A stretch of DNA of 64,000 bases from contig NC_016476.1 in assembly GCF_000226095.1 (NCBI RefSeq), forward strand, positions 2,790,001-2,854,000, written 5' to 3'. This stretch comes from Thermothelomyces thermophilus ATCC 42464. Its lineage: Eukaryota > Ascomycota > Sordariomycetes > Sordariales > Chaetomiaceae. Positions within the stretch are counted from its first letter, which is position 1. Each line of letters begins with the position of its first letter. Below, one piece after another: positions 1-11,714 of this stretch. The notes below the pieces were generated by a model. It saw nothing but the letters and a program-made list of their open reading frames with translations, was not told where the DNA came from and made no database searches. The position numbers and the translations under genes were made by a program.

Positions 1-2221
1 TTTGTCCTTTTGTATGATCCGTTCGTCGACTTAAAATGTCTGCTTATATATTTTCTTTGCCCTTCTTATAGCAGATCTCGAAGTTAAATTCTGTAAGGAA
101 TTTTGCCTATTGTATTTGTTGTCTATTAAGTTCCTTTGTTATTATAAAGTATCGTAGGTTCTTATAATCTATATATACTTGTACTAGTTTAATTGTACCA
201 CTGAGGTATAGTCGCCATTCCTTGAAAGCTTTAATAATCGTAAGTAGTTCCTTGTTGTAGATCGGATAATTAAGATATAGTCTATTAAGCTTCTTTAAAA
301 AGAAGGCTATAGGATGTAGCTTCCCTTGTTCGTCTCGTTGTCCTAATTGTCTTCCGATAGCATAGTCTGAAGCGTCCGTTTCTACTTTAAATGGCTTCTT
401 AGGGTCTAGTAGTACTAGTACTAGATCTTTAGTAATGGCGTTACGAATCTGTATAAATACTTGCTTATGTCGCTCTTCCCATTGGAATTTAGCGTTCTTC
501 TTAGTAAGTTTATATAAAGGTCGTATAATCGCTCTAAAGTTCCTAATGAACATTCGGTAGAAGTTCGTAAATCTAATGAAGCTTTATACTTCTGTAACTG
601 ACGTTAGTCATAGCCAATTCTTAATAGCTTTAACCTTTAAAGGTTCTATCTGGATTTGTCCTAGGGATATTTCGTATCCTAGAAATACCGTTTTCCTAAC
701 GTAGAACTCGCTCTTTTCCTTATTAACTAATAGCTTATATATATATAGCGTGTCTAGTACTGCTTTTACGTACTTCTAGTGTTTGTCTATTGTCTTAGAG
801 AAGATGAGTATATTGTCGAGATAATATACTATAAATTTATCGAGAAAGGGTCAGATAGCTTAATTAATTAGGGCTTAGAACGTTGCTAGCGCGTTTGTAA
901 GTCTGAATAGCATGACGAGGTACTTATAGTAGCTATAGGGTGTCCTAAAGGCCGTTTTCCACTCGTCGCCTTCTTTGATCCGTATATAGTTATAGGCCGA
1001 TAGCAAGTCAAGATATATAAAATATTAGGCTTCTGCTAACTGATCTCGGAGCCGTAAGATTAGTGGTAATAGGTATCGATTTTTCACGGTCTGTTCGTTA
1101 AGTTGCCGATAGTCGATGTATAACCGTAGCTTTCTGTCTTTCTTAGGCATAAATAGGATTAGGTAGCCTGCTAGTAATATCGACAGGCGGATATGTCCTC
1201 TTCGAAGGTTCTCCTCCAAATATCGCTTAAGTTCTTCGTTCTGTGTCTAACTCGTATAGTAAATCTTAAAGAACTTTAGTTATGCTCCTTCCTTAAGCTT
1301 GATCTCGTAATCCTATAGGCTGTATTCTAGTAATCCTTCTAGATGCTTCGGTTCGAATGCTAGGTATCCTTTGTATTCTTTTAGTACTTCCCTAGTCTTG
1401 TCTTGTCTCTTGGTTTTCTAATAGTATATAAACTTAGTTCTATCTATAGTAATGCTAGCAATTTCTCCTGTCTTAACCTATTACTCTAATTGCAGTGCTC
1501 TGTATTTGTCAACGGAAAGAACAGCTATTAGCGGTTCGGCTCGTTCCTCCTATTGTGATATCGATATCATTGTACCGCCTCTTCTAGAGTCTATAGTGGT
1601 CTGCCTACCATTGTCTATCTCTTATAGTAGATCTATAGGATATGCCCTTCTCTGAGCATTGTCCGCTCGCGATCCTTGTATGCTCCTTATCTTGCTAGTT
1701 AAATATAACTCTATTTAGGGTCGTAGGTAGCTACCATTCTTCTAGCTAATGTCTAGGTCGTAATCTTCATGCTATAGTAATCCTAATATCATATCTTTAT
1801 CGTTACCTATATCTACGATACTAAATACGATTGCTATAGTCTTCCCTACTATAGTAATGTCAATTGGTTTGGTCTCCCTATATACCTATTATATTAGAAA
1901 TGGCCCTTTAATCATACTATGCTTCCGCTTCATTCTCTAGGGTATCTGTAGCTAATTTATAAGTATTAGCGAGATTAGGTTTATCTCTGCTCTACTATCT
2001 ACTAATGCGAGCATTTTGTGCTATTTCTATTGTGCTATTATCTATAGTCGCTTGTCTTACTGCTATCGTCCAAAGATTATAGCAATTTCCTATATTTCTG
2101 CTAGGAGGTCTCGATATAGTGGTCTCTTGCGCTAGTTCCTCCTATACTATGCTACTACCTGCTGCTACGTAGGCATTAATGGTTTTCGGGCCCTTTGAAG
2201 GGCCCTGACCCGTTTCCTAGG
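1..2221 (-). pseudogene. pol: pol of element A (protease, RT, RNase H), RIP-degraded, 3' truncated by window edge
   Basis: Would encode the retroelement polyprotein that processes Gag and copies the RNA into DNA. The frame opens at CCT (2221) in the -1 frame relative to gag. Visible in order are the protease motif LVDSRAE with the glycine of DSG lost (near 2000), RT motifs PKKDRKLRLYIDYRQLN (about 1150-1100) and a catalytic box mutated from YLDD to YLDN (near 815), and an RNase H segment with VETDASDYAIG (near 380). The RNase H stretch 553-107 has no stop for 148 codons, the longest open piece here. Elsewhere conserved Gln and Trp codons read TAG or TAA. Integrase and chromodomain are beyond position 1. 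Non-functional as it stands. Confidence 0.9.
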
Positions 2222-4437
2222 TTAGTATTGACCTCTTTAGTTGTTTGGCTAATAGCGGCTTTGTCGATTATGCTTAATTCCATAAGCCATTAGGTGCTTG
2301 TAGCTTCCCACCATTAGGTCCGTTCTACTTTCTGTCGTGCGTACCATAGCTTTATCTGAAGCTCCCGAATTCGTAATTTCTTTTCGTCTGCGTGATAAAG
2401 GCAATCGTTACTCTAGTACGAGTCCTATATATCTCGTCTAGTTCCGTAGTACCTAGGCCAGGCTTGTCTTAGAACTACCGTAATGCTTTCTAGACTACAG
2501 GCCTCAATCTTCTAGAGCAATTCGGCCGCTCTATTTCCTATATTGTAGACCTATTCTATAGGGCGTAAGCTTCTATCCTCATTTCCTTGTCAGGTCGGCT
2601 AGTGATTGTTTTCGAATTTGTCGTGGAAATGATATCGGCATTTGTATGCTATACATTAGAACCAGGGCACTTGCGCATGTGCCTTGTGTCAAGGGTGTAG
2701 TCGCGTGGCGTTGCCTAGGAGGTATTAGAATTCTTTCCCGAATCCTTCCTATTGTACGTAGATCGTAGGTACTCTAGTGCTAATATAGGAGTGTTTCTTC
2801 TAGTAGCTTTCTTATATATATTGGTCTTTTCTGTGGTTTATATATATAAACTAGTATTCTAGGTTCTATATATTGTTACTAAGTTGCTAGCCGTCAAGAT
2901 ACTTAGTATAGCTATTAGGCCTATTATATATTATAGGCTGTTCTCCTTTAATAGTTTCTATAATACGTCAGAGTTTCCTTATTTTATCCCTTATTCTATC
3001 ACTCTAGTAGGCAAGTCGAATTAAGCGTCTATCCTATTCGTATAGTTCTATATTAAGCCGAAAAACTTCGTTATAATACTATTCGATTTGTTCCTAGAGG
3101 AATAAAACATTAGGTCTAGGTCTTTTAATTCCTTAGGTATCAGTTGTCTACGATCTATCCTGCCTCTACGTGACTATAAAACCCTACTACCTCAAGGCTA
3201 GGAGAATCGAAACTAGCGGTATATATTCTCCTGCCATGTCCTATTCGGCAAGACCTATCTCCAGGTCTATAGTGACTAGTTCAGAGTATAGTGCTTGTTT
3301 GTCTTTACTATCGCCGTCGTGTCCGAGACTGTCCGTGTCACTGTCCCTGTCTTTGTAGCTTATAGCTATTACTTCGATGACGTCCTTAGTGGTTTCGTCG
3401 ATAGCTGTAATTTTCTTTCTAGGGACTATCTTCTACTCTTTCTTTAGGCTTTGATATTCTCGCTTATAGTGCCCTTTCTTTCTATAGTTATAGTAGGTAA
3501 TATTAGACTTATCTTTGGTCGTCTTCTTCTAGTCCTACTTTTATATTATATTTATATCTATAGCTCTAGGGTACGTCTTATACGAGGTACTAACGTATAC
3601 TTGCTTTTTCTTATTATTAGCCTTAACTATAGTTCCGTTCATTTGACCTCGTTTCTGCTGCTCTCGTATATAGAGTCGATTATCGATCTTGATGGCCTAT
3701 ATAATATATTTGTCTAGAGTCTTAGGCCAATTATACTTATATAGCTTGTCCTTAACCTTTTCCTTTAAGCCATTATAGAATAATTATATTAATACCTTAT
3801 CGTTAAGCTAAGACTTAAGCATATCCTATCTAAACTATATAGCGTAGGAGGCTGCTAACTTGGTCTATTAGAGATTAGTAAGTCTTTCTTATATATAAAT
3901 CTTCTTATCTTTGTTATTAAAAACTTTCTAAAGCTCTTCTTCGAAATAGTCATAAGATTAGAAGACTACCTATATAAACGCGTCTCGATCATCTTCGTCT
4001 TCCTTAGTAAGATAGTCATTCTACGTAGGCTCGAACTATCTAAGTGCCTTACCCTCTAGTCTCGTAGCTATATAGAGGACTTTGGCTTTATCGTCTAGAA
4101 ACTTGTCGTTATTAAGCTAGAAGTAGGATCAGAGGTTTGTTAGGAATCTTACGAGATCCTCATTGGTTCCTCTATATTTGCTAGGTAGTTCGATCTTAAT
4201 ACGCTTCGCTTTGGCGCCCTCGAGTGCCTCGATTTTAGTGTAGGCCTCGTTAACCAACTTTTGCAAGTACTTTTCGCGGTTCTCGAGTTCCTTAATTCGA
4301 GCTTAAGCAGCCTTATCTCTCTAGTCCAACTCTTAGATCTGCTACTAGAGTTGACTAAGCTAAGCAAGCAGCTATTCGGCCGTAACGTCGGTAGCTATGT
4401 CAATATCGAGGTCGAAGTCACCTCCATTCTGAACTAT
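2176..4437 (-). pseudogene. gag: gag of element A, RIP-degraded
   Basis: Capsid/nucleocapsid frame of 754 codons including the TAA stop, the same length as in C, D, F, G and H. The expected start codon reads ATA (4437-4435), followed by codons for V-Q-N-G-G-D. The N-terminal part has a Gln/Glu-rich coiled-coil-like stretch and the segment KLVNEAYTKIEALEGAKAKR. A mutated CCHC knuckle (Y-x2-Y-x4-H-x4-Y in place of C-x2-C-x4-H-x4-C) sits near codon 315. About 420 further codons follow before the stop at 2178-2176. Stops inside the frame are TAG or TAA at likely Gln/Trp positions. Confidence 0.85.
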
Positions 4438-4464
4438 GACAGAATAAAGGGAGTGGTAATAACG

Positions 4465-4896
4465 TGTGACGAACCTAACTTAGACTCTTCTAAAAGGGTC
4501 TAGATAGGGGTAGATTAAGCGGGACAAATAGGCAGGTCATCTAAGGGATTCGGTGAAGCTAAAGGGTTTACAATAATACTAGAGTTGCCTCTTATAATAA
4601 TTAGCAATGCTTGGTATAAGTACTGTAATTGTGATTATTACTACTAGTAAACTCCTAGAGCTTACTAGAACGAGTGACTAGCTATCTAATATACTTGTCT
4701 AGTTTCCTTATTTCTAAGTGTTCCCCCTAGATTCCGATCGTATAATCGCTGCTGTGATCCTTCGATCATTGTTCGGGTGCTTGCCTTGATCGAAGTGCGA
4801 TCATTACGATCACTTCCTGATTGGTCCTTAGGTCTTGCGGTTCCTAATTGGTTCCGTGTGCCTTGTCGGGTCGCCTTATGCGGTCGAATCGTGACA
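4465..4896 (-). repeat. 5' LTR of element A (U3 type I)
   Basis: 432-bp LTR bounded by TGTGACGAACC and ...TCGTGACA on the plus strand, so in element sense it starts TGTCACG and ends TTCGTCACA. The R/U5 side (left on the plus strand) is shared with every other LTR here. The U3 side differs from types II and III and is close to C only. It contains repeated GATCA/TGATC motifs and ATTGG (CCAAT in element sense). Confidence 0.93.
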
Positions 4897-5221
4897 CCGC
4901 GATCTAGAAGGTATTATAGTAGTTCTAAAACGAGCCTAGCCTAGGTACTATAAAATAGGACAAGATATATAGGACTCGTGCTAGAGTAACGATTACCTCT
5001 ACTACGGGGACGAAAAGAAATCGCGAATTTAGGAACTTTAGATAAAGCTATAGCACGTACGATGAAAAGCAGAACAGACCTAATAGTAGGAAGCTATAAG
5101 CACTCGATAGCTTACAGGAATAAGTACAATCGATGAAGCTACTATTAGCTAAATAACTAAAGAGGTTAGCACTAACCTAGGAAACGGGTCAGGGCCCTTC
5201 GAGGGGCCTAAAAACTATTAA
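4897..5221 (+). pseudogene. gag: gag C-terminal end of element B
   Basis: The last roughly 108 codons of gag, collinear with H 46056-46380, ending at the conserved TAA (5219-5221) just behind the junction hairpin. The rest was separated by the insertion of A. The remaining frame has RIP-type TAG/TAA stops. Confidence 0.85.
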
Positions 5222-8200
5222 TGCCTATATAATGGTAAGTAGTAGCGTAGTATAGAAGGAACTAGTATAAGAGACTACTATATCGAGACCTCTTAGTAGA
5301 AATATAGGAAATCGCTATAATCTTTAGACAATAGTAGTAACACGAGCAACTATAGATAATAGCACAATAGAGACAGTATAAAATGCTTGTACTAGTAGAT
5401 AGTAGAGCAGAGATAAACCTAATTTCGCTAACGCTTATAAATTAGCTATAGATACCCTAGAGAATAAAGCGGAAGTATAGTATAGTTAAAGGGCTATTTC
5501 TAATATAATAGGTATATAAGGAGACCGAACCAATTAACATTACTATAGTAGGGAAGACTATAGTAATCGTATTTAGCATTGTAAATATAGGTAATGACAA
5601 AGATATAATATTAGAGTTACTATAATATAAAGATTATAACCTAGACATTAGCTAGAAGAATAGTAGCCACCTATAACCCTAAACAGAGTTATATTTGACT
5701 AGCAAGATAGGGAGTATACAAGGATCGTAAGTAGACGATACTTAAGGGAAGGCATATCTTACAGATCTACTATAAGAGACGAATAGTAGCAGGCAGACCA
5801 CTATAGACTCTAGAAGAAGTGGTATAACGACACCGACGTTACGATAGGAGGAACGAGCTAAACCGCCGATAGCTATTCTTTCCATTAACGAATACAGAGC
5901 ACTATAACTAGAGTAGTAAGTTAAGACAGGAGAAATCGCTAGTATCGCTATAGACGGAACCAAGTTTGTATACTATTAGAAAGCCGAGAGACGAGATAAG
6001 ACTAGGGAAGTACCGAAGGAATACGAAGGATACCTAGCATTCGAACCGAAGCATCTAGAAAGATTATTAGAGTATAGCCTATAGGATTATGAGATTAAGC
6101 TTAAGGAAGGAGCACGATTAAAGTTCTTTAAGATTTACTATATAAGCCAGATATAGAATAAAGAACTTAAATAATATTTAGAAGAGAACCTTTGAAGAGG
6201 ATATATCTGCCTGTTAATATCGCTAGTAGGCTACCTAATCCTGTTTATACCTAAGAAAGACGGAAAGCTACAATTATACATTAACTATTGGCAACTTAAT
6301 GAACAGACTATGAAAAACTAATACCTGTTACTACTAATCTTATAGCTCTAAGATTAGTTAGCAAGAGCCTAATATTTTACGCATCTTGACTTACTATCGG
6401 CCTATAACTATATATAGATTAAAGAAAGCGACGAGTGGAAAACGGCCTTTAGGACACCCTATAGTTACTATAAGTACCTCGTCATGCTATTCGGACTTAC
6501 GAACGCGCTAGTAACGTTCTAAGCCCTAATTAATCAAGCTATCTAACCCTTTCTTAATAAATTTACGGTATGTTATCTCGATGATATACTTATCTTCTCT
6601 AAGACAATAGACAAACACCGGAAGTATATAAGAGTAGTGCTAGACGCGTTATACGTGTATAAGCTATTAGTTAATAAGGAAAAGAGCGAATTCTACGTTA
6701 AGAAGATAATATTTCTAGGATACGAGATATCCCTAGGACAAATCTAGATAGAACCTTTAAAGGTTAAAGCTATTAAGGATTAGCTACGACCGATATTAGT
6801 TATAGAAGTACAAAGTTTCATTAGGTTTACGAACTTTTACCGGATATTTATTAGAAACTTTAGAGCGATCGTATAACCTTTGTACGAACTTACTAAGAAG
6901 AACGCTAAATTCTAATAGGAAGAGTAATATAAGCAAGCATTTACGTAGATCTGTAACGCCATTACTAAAGATCTAGTACTAGTGCTATTAGACCTTAAGA
7001 AGCTATTTAAGATAGAAACGGATGCTTTAGACTATGCTATCGGAAGATAGTTAGGATAACGAGATGAATAAGGGAAGCTACATCCTATAGCCTTCTTTTT
7101 AAAGAAGCTTAATAGACTACGTCTTAATTATCTAATCTATAATAAGGAACTACTTATAATTATCGAAGCTTTTAAGGAATAGCGATTATACCTTAGCGGT
7201 ATAATCGAACTAGTATAAGTATATATGGATTATAAGAATTTATAGTACTTCACGACAATAAAGGAGCTTAATAGACGACAAATATAATAGGCAGAATTCC
7301 TTACGGAATTTAATTTTGAGATCCGCTATAAGAAGGGCAAAGAGAACGTATGAGCGGATGCCTTAAACCGATAAACAGATTATACAGAAGGACAAACGGA
7401 AATAACGCTACTATTAATTAAGGAACGAATAGACAGAACGCTATATTACGAAACGTAGACACCTATAGAAGATGATCTACTTGACTCGTTCCTAGAATGT
7501 TACGTAATCTTTTAAGAAGAAAGGATTAACAAGGTATGGTATCAAGTAATACCCGGACTAGTAGTACCTGATAGAGTGGAAGAAAAAGATAGGAAACTCT
7601 AGTACTAAGGTAAAGTATATATCTATAATAAAGATTAATAGCTGTAAATGATTTAAGAACTCTATAAGTCGAAACTCGGAGGATATAAAGGAGTTACAAA
7701 GACTATCGCACAAGTTAAGAAACACTACGATTTTCTATAGTTAACGGTACAAGTTAAGGAAGTTATATAGAACTACGACATCTGCAATTAAAGCAAAACA
7801 GCACGATATAAGCTATATAGGCTACTTTAGCCACTGCTAATAGCTGATAAACTATAGAGTTTAGTTACGATAGACTTTATTACGAAACTGCTAGAATCTA
7901 AGGACACGGCTACAGGAGTAATCTATGATAGCATTCTTACTATAGTAGATCGCCTGACTAAATAGGCATACTTCTTTCTCTATAAGGAATCCTAGATAGC
8001 CGAATAGCTAGTAGATATAATCTATTGGTAAGTCGCATTAGTACACGCTTAGCCGTAAGAATGGATTACTAATAGAGATACTAAGTTCGTATCGAAGTTC
8101 TGGCAAGCGTTAATATAACGATTAGGCATTAATAGCAAGCTATTAATAGTATATTACCTACAAACTAACAGACAAACGGAGTGACTAAACTAAGTTATTA

Positions 8201-8952
8201 AGTAATACCTCCGCTCTTACGTTAACTACTAGTAAGACGACTAGGTCATGCTATTACTAATAATATAACTCGCTTATAATATAATACTAACGGAAACGAC
8301 TAAAGTCACACCGTTCTTTATAAACTATAGATACGAAGCAGACCTTAGGTAAGGACTAGAGGTTATAGTGCGAAGAGCAGCAGTCAAAGTGAAACAAATA
8401 TATATACTATACGAGAAGCTTAAAAACGAACTTAAGTTTGTTAGAACTAGAATAAAGAACTACTACAATAAATATAGGCTTGAGGGACCTTGCCTAGAGA
8501 GGGGAGATAAAGTCCACCTAATTATACAAAACCGGTAAACTAAACGACTAAACACGAAGCTAGACTTTAAGAAGGTCGGACCCTTCGTTATTAAAGAACG
8601 AATTTCGATATCTAACTACTAACTATCGTTACTATTATCTATATAACTACAGATAGATATTTTTCATATTTCATTTCTCGAACTAGCACCAAAGAATGCT
8701 AAGACTGCTATAAATATCAAAGTAGAGGACAAAGAGGAAGAATAGAACGTTAAAAAAATTTTAGATTTACGTATTATTAATAGGGAACTATAGTATCTAG
8801 TTAAATAGCTTGATTTTAGACTAGAAGATAACTTATAGGAACTAGTTAAGAATTTAAACTGCCCTAAGAAACTAGAATAGTTCTACCGGTAGAATCCGGA
8901 TCGACTAAAGGAAAACCTAGGACAGAACCAAAGACAGCGCCCTAGTCGATAG
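5176..8952 (+). pseudogene. pol: pol of element B (PR-RT-RH-IN-chromodomain), full length, RIP-degraded
   Basis: A 3777-bp frame (1259 codons) from the CCT that opens the -1 frame to TAG at 8950-8952, the same length as D. Visible are protease LVDSRAEINLIS, RT with an intact YLDDILIFS box (from about 6574), RNase H, an integrase with Cys/His and D-D-E regions, and a C-terminal chromodomain (about 8750-8880; the Trp of the KWLDF motif is here a TAG). Chromodomains in this lineage read methylated histone H3 to steer integration to heterochromatin. The end overlaps the antisense gene (8846-9499). Dozens of TAG/TAA codons make it non-functional. Confidence 0.9.
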
Positions 8953-9499
8953 CATCGATAGCATTATTAATTTATAACGAGGGTATAGTAAGCGCCTCTT
9001 GCCGCTCTTACTGCTTAACCTCCTCTAACTCGTCTAAGGTTAATAGACTATACGCTACTATATCGGTACCTTTCTTTACCAAAAACTCCTTCTGCTAATA
9101 AAGACGCTAGAGCCGTATAAGCTTTTTAGATAACTCGCGCTAGGCTTTTTCTGGATAGTATTAGAATTTATCTAGCTTAAGTTTAGTATAATGTTTAGCA
9201 TCCTTAATATAATGTTGCTCTTAGAGAATATAATCTACTAGAACGAACATTAGGAATTACATTTAAAAAAAAAAAAAGGAAACGTGCTTATAGGAAGAAA
9301 GCGGTATATTAGAGCTATTACAAGAACGACCTCGACAAATACAGGCTTTGTAACGCTTTATACATACGATCATCTTATAGACAAGACCTTGCAATGTGTA
9401 CTAAGAGCAAGGTATAACGACAAAACCGTTCTTAGTAATGTTCTAAGCAAGGGAAGCATGGTAACGTGTAGAATATAACTTCCGTTTCTTTATCGGCAT
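8846..9499 (-). pseudogene. Antisense Zn2Cys6-like + coiled-coil gene of element B, spliced, RIP-degraded
   Basis: Minus-strand gene, tail-to-tail with pol. Exon 1 runs from ATG at 9499 down to 9292 (208 nt). Codons 31, 34, 41, 50, 53 and 60 are C/Y/Y/Y/C/C, the C-x2-C-x6-C-x8-C-x2-C-x6-C spacing of a fungal Zn2Cys6 cluster with Cys-to-Tyr changes of the RIP type. The intron (9291-9238, 54 bp) starts ATAAGC, a likely mutated GTAAGC. It contains a 13-bp poly-T run on this strand, a CTAAT branch-like site and a final TAG. Exon 2 (9237-8846, 392 nt) is rich in Glu, Lys and Leu (QKEFLVKKGTD, LDELEEVK) and suggests a coiled coil. It ends in TAA. Function unknown; a DNA-binding regulator is inferred from the Cys pattern only. 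Confidence 0.72.
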
Positions 9500-9626
9500 T
9501 TTGTCAATATAGTAACTATAATGTAGAAACAGGAAGAATATAGTACTTACAAGCGAAGGGTTATTAGCGCTATTTGAAATGGCCTAAGAGGGCTTTCGGG
9601 TCGAAAGCCTTAAAGGAGGGGCATTG

Positions 9627-10074
9627 TGTCACGGATAAGTATATAGACAGTCCGGTAGGCTGTAGCTAGGACGTGGGACATTCCGATAGCTAATCACTTG
9701 ACGGACTAATTAGAAGACTATTACTACTAAGACTAAGGTCTTTACTAGTGATAATAATATATTACTATCGATAATACGGAATTACGGAGTAAAAGGAGAA
9801 ATGGTATTAGTAATAACTATTAAAGAGGGATAGATGATTATATATATATAGCTAGCTAGTCACTTGTTATAGTAGACTCTAGGAGTTTACTAGTGATAGT
9901 AACCTATAATCACAGTACTTATACCAAGTATTGCTAACTACTGTAAGAGATAACTCTAGTGTTGTTATAAACCCTTTGGCTTTACCGAATCCCTTAGATG
10001 ACCTGTACGCTTGTCCCGCTTAATTTACCTCCGTCTGAACCCTTTTAGAAGAAGTCTGAGTTAGGTTCGTTACA
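9627..10074 (+). repeat. 3' LTR of element B (U3 type II)
   Basis: 448 bp, from TGTCACGGATAAG to GGTTCGTTACA. Same length and U3 type as the LTRs of F and the solo LTR at 26579. It is preceded by a conserved stem-loop GGCTTTCG/CGAAAGCC (9591-9609) and the polypurine tract. Confidence 0.93.
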
Positions 10075-11714
10075 CTTTGTACTTCTATAATTAACGTTAA
10101 TTATAGCTACTTCTTGATAGCTTTAACCTTCAAGGGTTCTATCTAGATTTGTCCTAGGGATATTTTGTATCCTAAAAATACTATCTTCTTAATGTAAAAT
10201 TCGCTCTTTTCCTTGTTAACTAATAGTTTATACGCGTATAGCGCGTCTAGCACTACTTTTATATACTTCTGGTGTTCGTCTATTATCTTAGAGAAGATAA
10301 GTATATCGTCGAGATAATATACCGTAAATTTGTTAAGAAAGGGTTAGATAGCTTGATTAATTAGGGCTTAGAATGTTACCAGCGTATTTATAAGTCCGAA
10401 TGGCATAATAAGGTACTTGTAGTGGCTATAGGGTGTCCTAAAGGCCGTTTTCTACTTGTCGCCTCCTTTGATCTATATATAGTTGTAGGCCAATAGCAAG
10501 TTAAGACGTATAAAATATTGGGCTCCTATTAACTAATCTTAGAGCTATAAGATCAGCGGTAACAGGTATCGATTTTTCATAGTCTATTCGTTAAGTTGCT
10601 AATAGTTAATATATAACTATAGCTTTCCATCTTTCTTAGATATAAATAGGATTAGGTAGCCTATTAGTGATATTGATAGGTAGATATATCCTCTTCGAAG
10701 GTTCTCCTCCAAATATCGCTTAAGTTCTTCGTTCTAAGTCTAGCTTATATAATAGATCTTAAAGAACTTTAGTTATACTCCTTCCTTAAGCTTAATCTTA
10801 TAATCCTATAGGCTATATTCTAGTAATCCTTCTGGATACTTCAGTTCGAATGCTAGGTATCCTTTGTATTCTTTTAGTACTTCCCTAGTCTTATCTCGTC
10901 TCTCAGTTTTCTATAAATATACGAACTTGGTTCTGTCTATAGCAATACTAGCGATTTCTCCTATCTTAACCTACTACTCTAATTGCAGTGCTCTATATTC
11001 GTTAACGGAGAGAATAGCTATCGGCGGTTTGGCTCGTTCCTCTTATTACGATATTAATGTCGTTATACTGCCTCTTCTAGAGTCTATAGTAGTCTGTCTG
11101 CTACTGTCCGTCTCTTACGGTAGATCTGTAGGATATGCCTTCCCTTGAGTATCGTTTGCTTATGATCCTTATATGCTCCCTATCTTGCTAGTCGAATATA
11201 ACTCCGTTTAGGGTTATAGGTAGCTACTATTCTTCTAGCTAATATCTAGGTTATAGTCTTTATACTATAGTAACCCTAATATTATATCTTTGTCGTTACC
11301 TATATCTACGATACTAAATACGACTACTATAGTCTTCCTTGCTATAGTAATATCGATCGGTTTGGTCTCTCTACATACCTATTACGTCGGAAATAGCCCT
11401 TTAACTATGCTATACTTCTACTTCATTCTCTAGGGTATCTATAGCTAATTTACAAGCGTCGGCGAAATCAGGTTTATCTCTACTCTACTATTTACTAGTA
11501 TAAGCATTTCATATTATTTCCATTATACTATTATCCATAGTCGCTTATCTTACCACCGTCGTCTAAAGATTATAGCGATTTCCTATATTTCTACTAGGAG
11601 GTCTTAATATAATAGTCTCTTATGCTAGTTCCTCCTATACTATGCTACTACTTACTACTATATAGGCGTTAATGGTTTCTAGGCTCCTTGAAGGGCCCTA
11701 ACCCATTTCCTAGG
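10075..11714 (-). pseudogene. pol: pol of element C (protease and RT only)
   Basis: The first 547 codons of pol, from CCT (11714) to the B insertion. Protease region near 11500, RT from about 10760 to 10075 with a catalytic box near 10310. Many TAG/TAA codons. The -1 frame relative to gag is kept. RNase H, integrase and chromodomain are missing from this side of B. Confidence 0.88.

Larger units (their letters stand above)
1..4896 (-). mobile_element. Element A: chromovirus Ty3/gypsy, 5' part, minus strand
   Basis: This is the 5' part of a Ty3/gypsy LTR retrotransposon read leftwards: 5' LTR (4465-4896), gag (4437-2176), then pol running off the window at position 1. It is inserted in the gag region of plus-strand element B. 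The bases right of the LTR (ccgcgatctagaagg) match the gag of the other copies, for example H near 46060 and F near 43609. The second LTR and the left target-site copy lie outside the window. Heavily RIP-mutated. Confidence 0.93.
4897..10074 (+). mobile_element. Element B: chromovirus Ty3/gypsy, 3' part, plus strand
   Basis: Plus-strand 3' part of a chromovirus: end of gag, complete pol, antisense gene, polypurine tract AAAGGAGGGG (9612-9621) and 3' LTR (9627-10074). Its 5' LTR and most of gag lie left of the window, beyond element A, which interrupts it. At 10075 the sequence changes abruptly to minus-strand reverse transcriptase, so B was inserted in the RT of element C. Confidence 0.93.

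Noticed and set aside
1452-1655. Recurring small frame opposite to pol (also 5742-5963, 10864-11148, 46901-47122, 52014-52235)
   Set aside because: It lies at the same place opposite the protease-RT linker in each copy, is the exact complement of the pol frame and has no independent signal such as an intron or Cys pattern.
3451-3717. Hydrophobic frames opposite gag (also 23088-23278, 40595-40843, 42392-42640)
   Set aside because: They are reverse complements of the gag knuckle region; the hydrophobicity comes from the Lys/Glu-rich sense strand.
5192-5209. GGGCCC hairpin as a transcription terminator
   Set aside because: It sits at the gag-pol frame change in every copy, so a translational role fits better; no U-run follows.
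9265-9277. Poly-A run (also 55528-55541) as a LINE tail or retrocopy
   Set aside because: On the opposite strand it is a poly-T run inside the intron of the antisense gene, at the same position in B and F.
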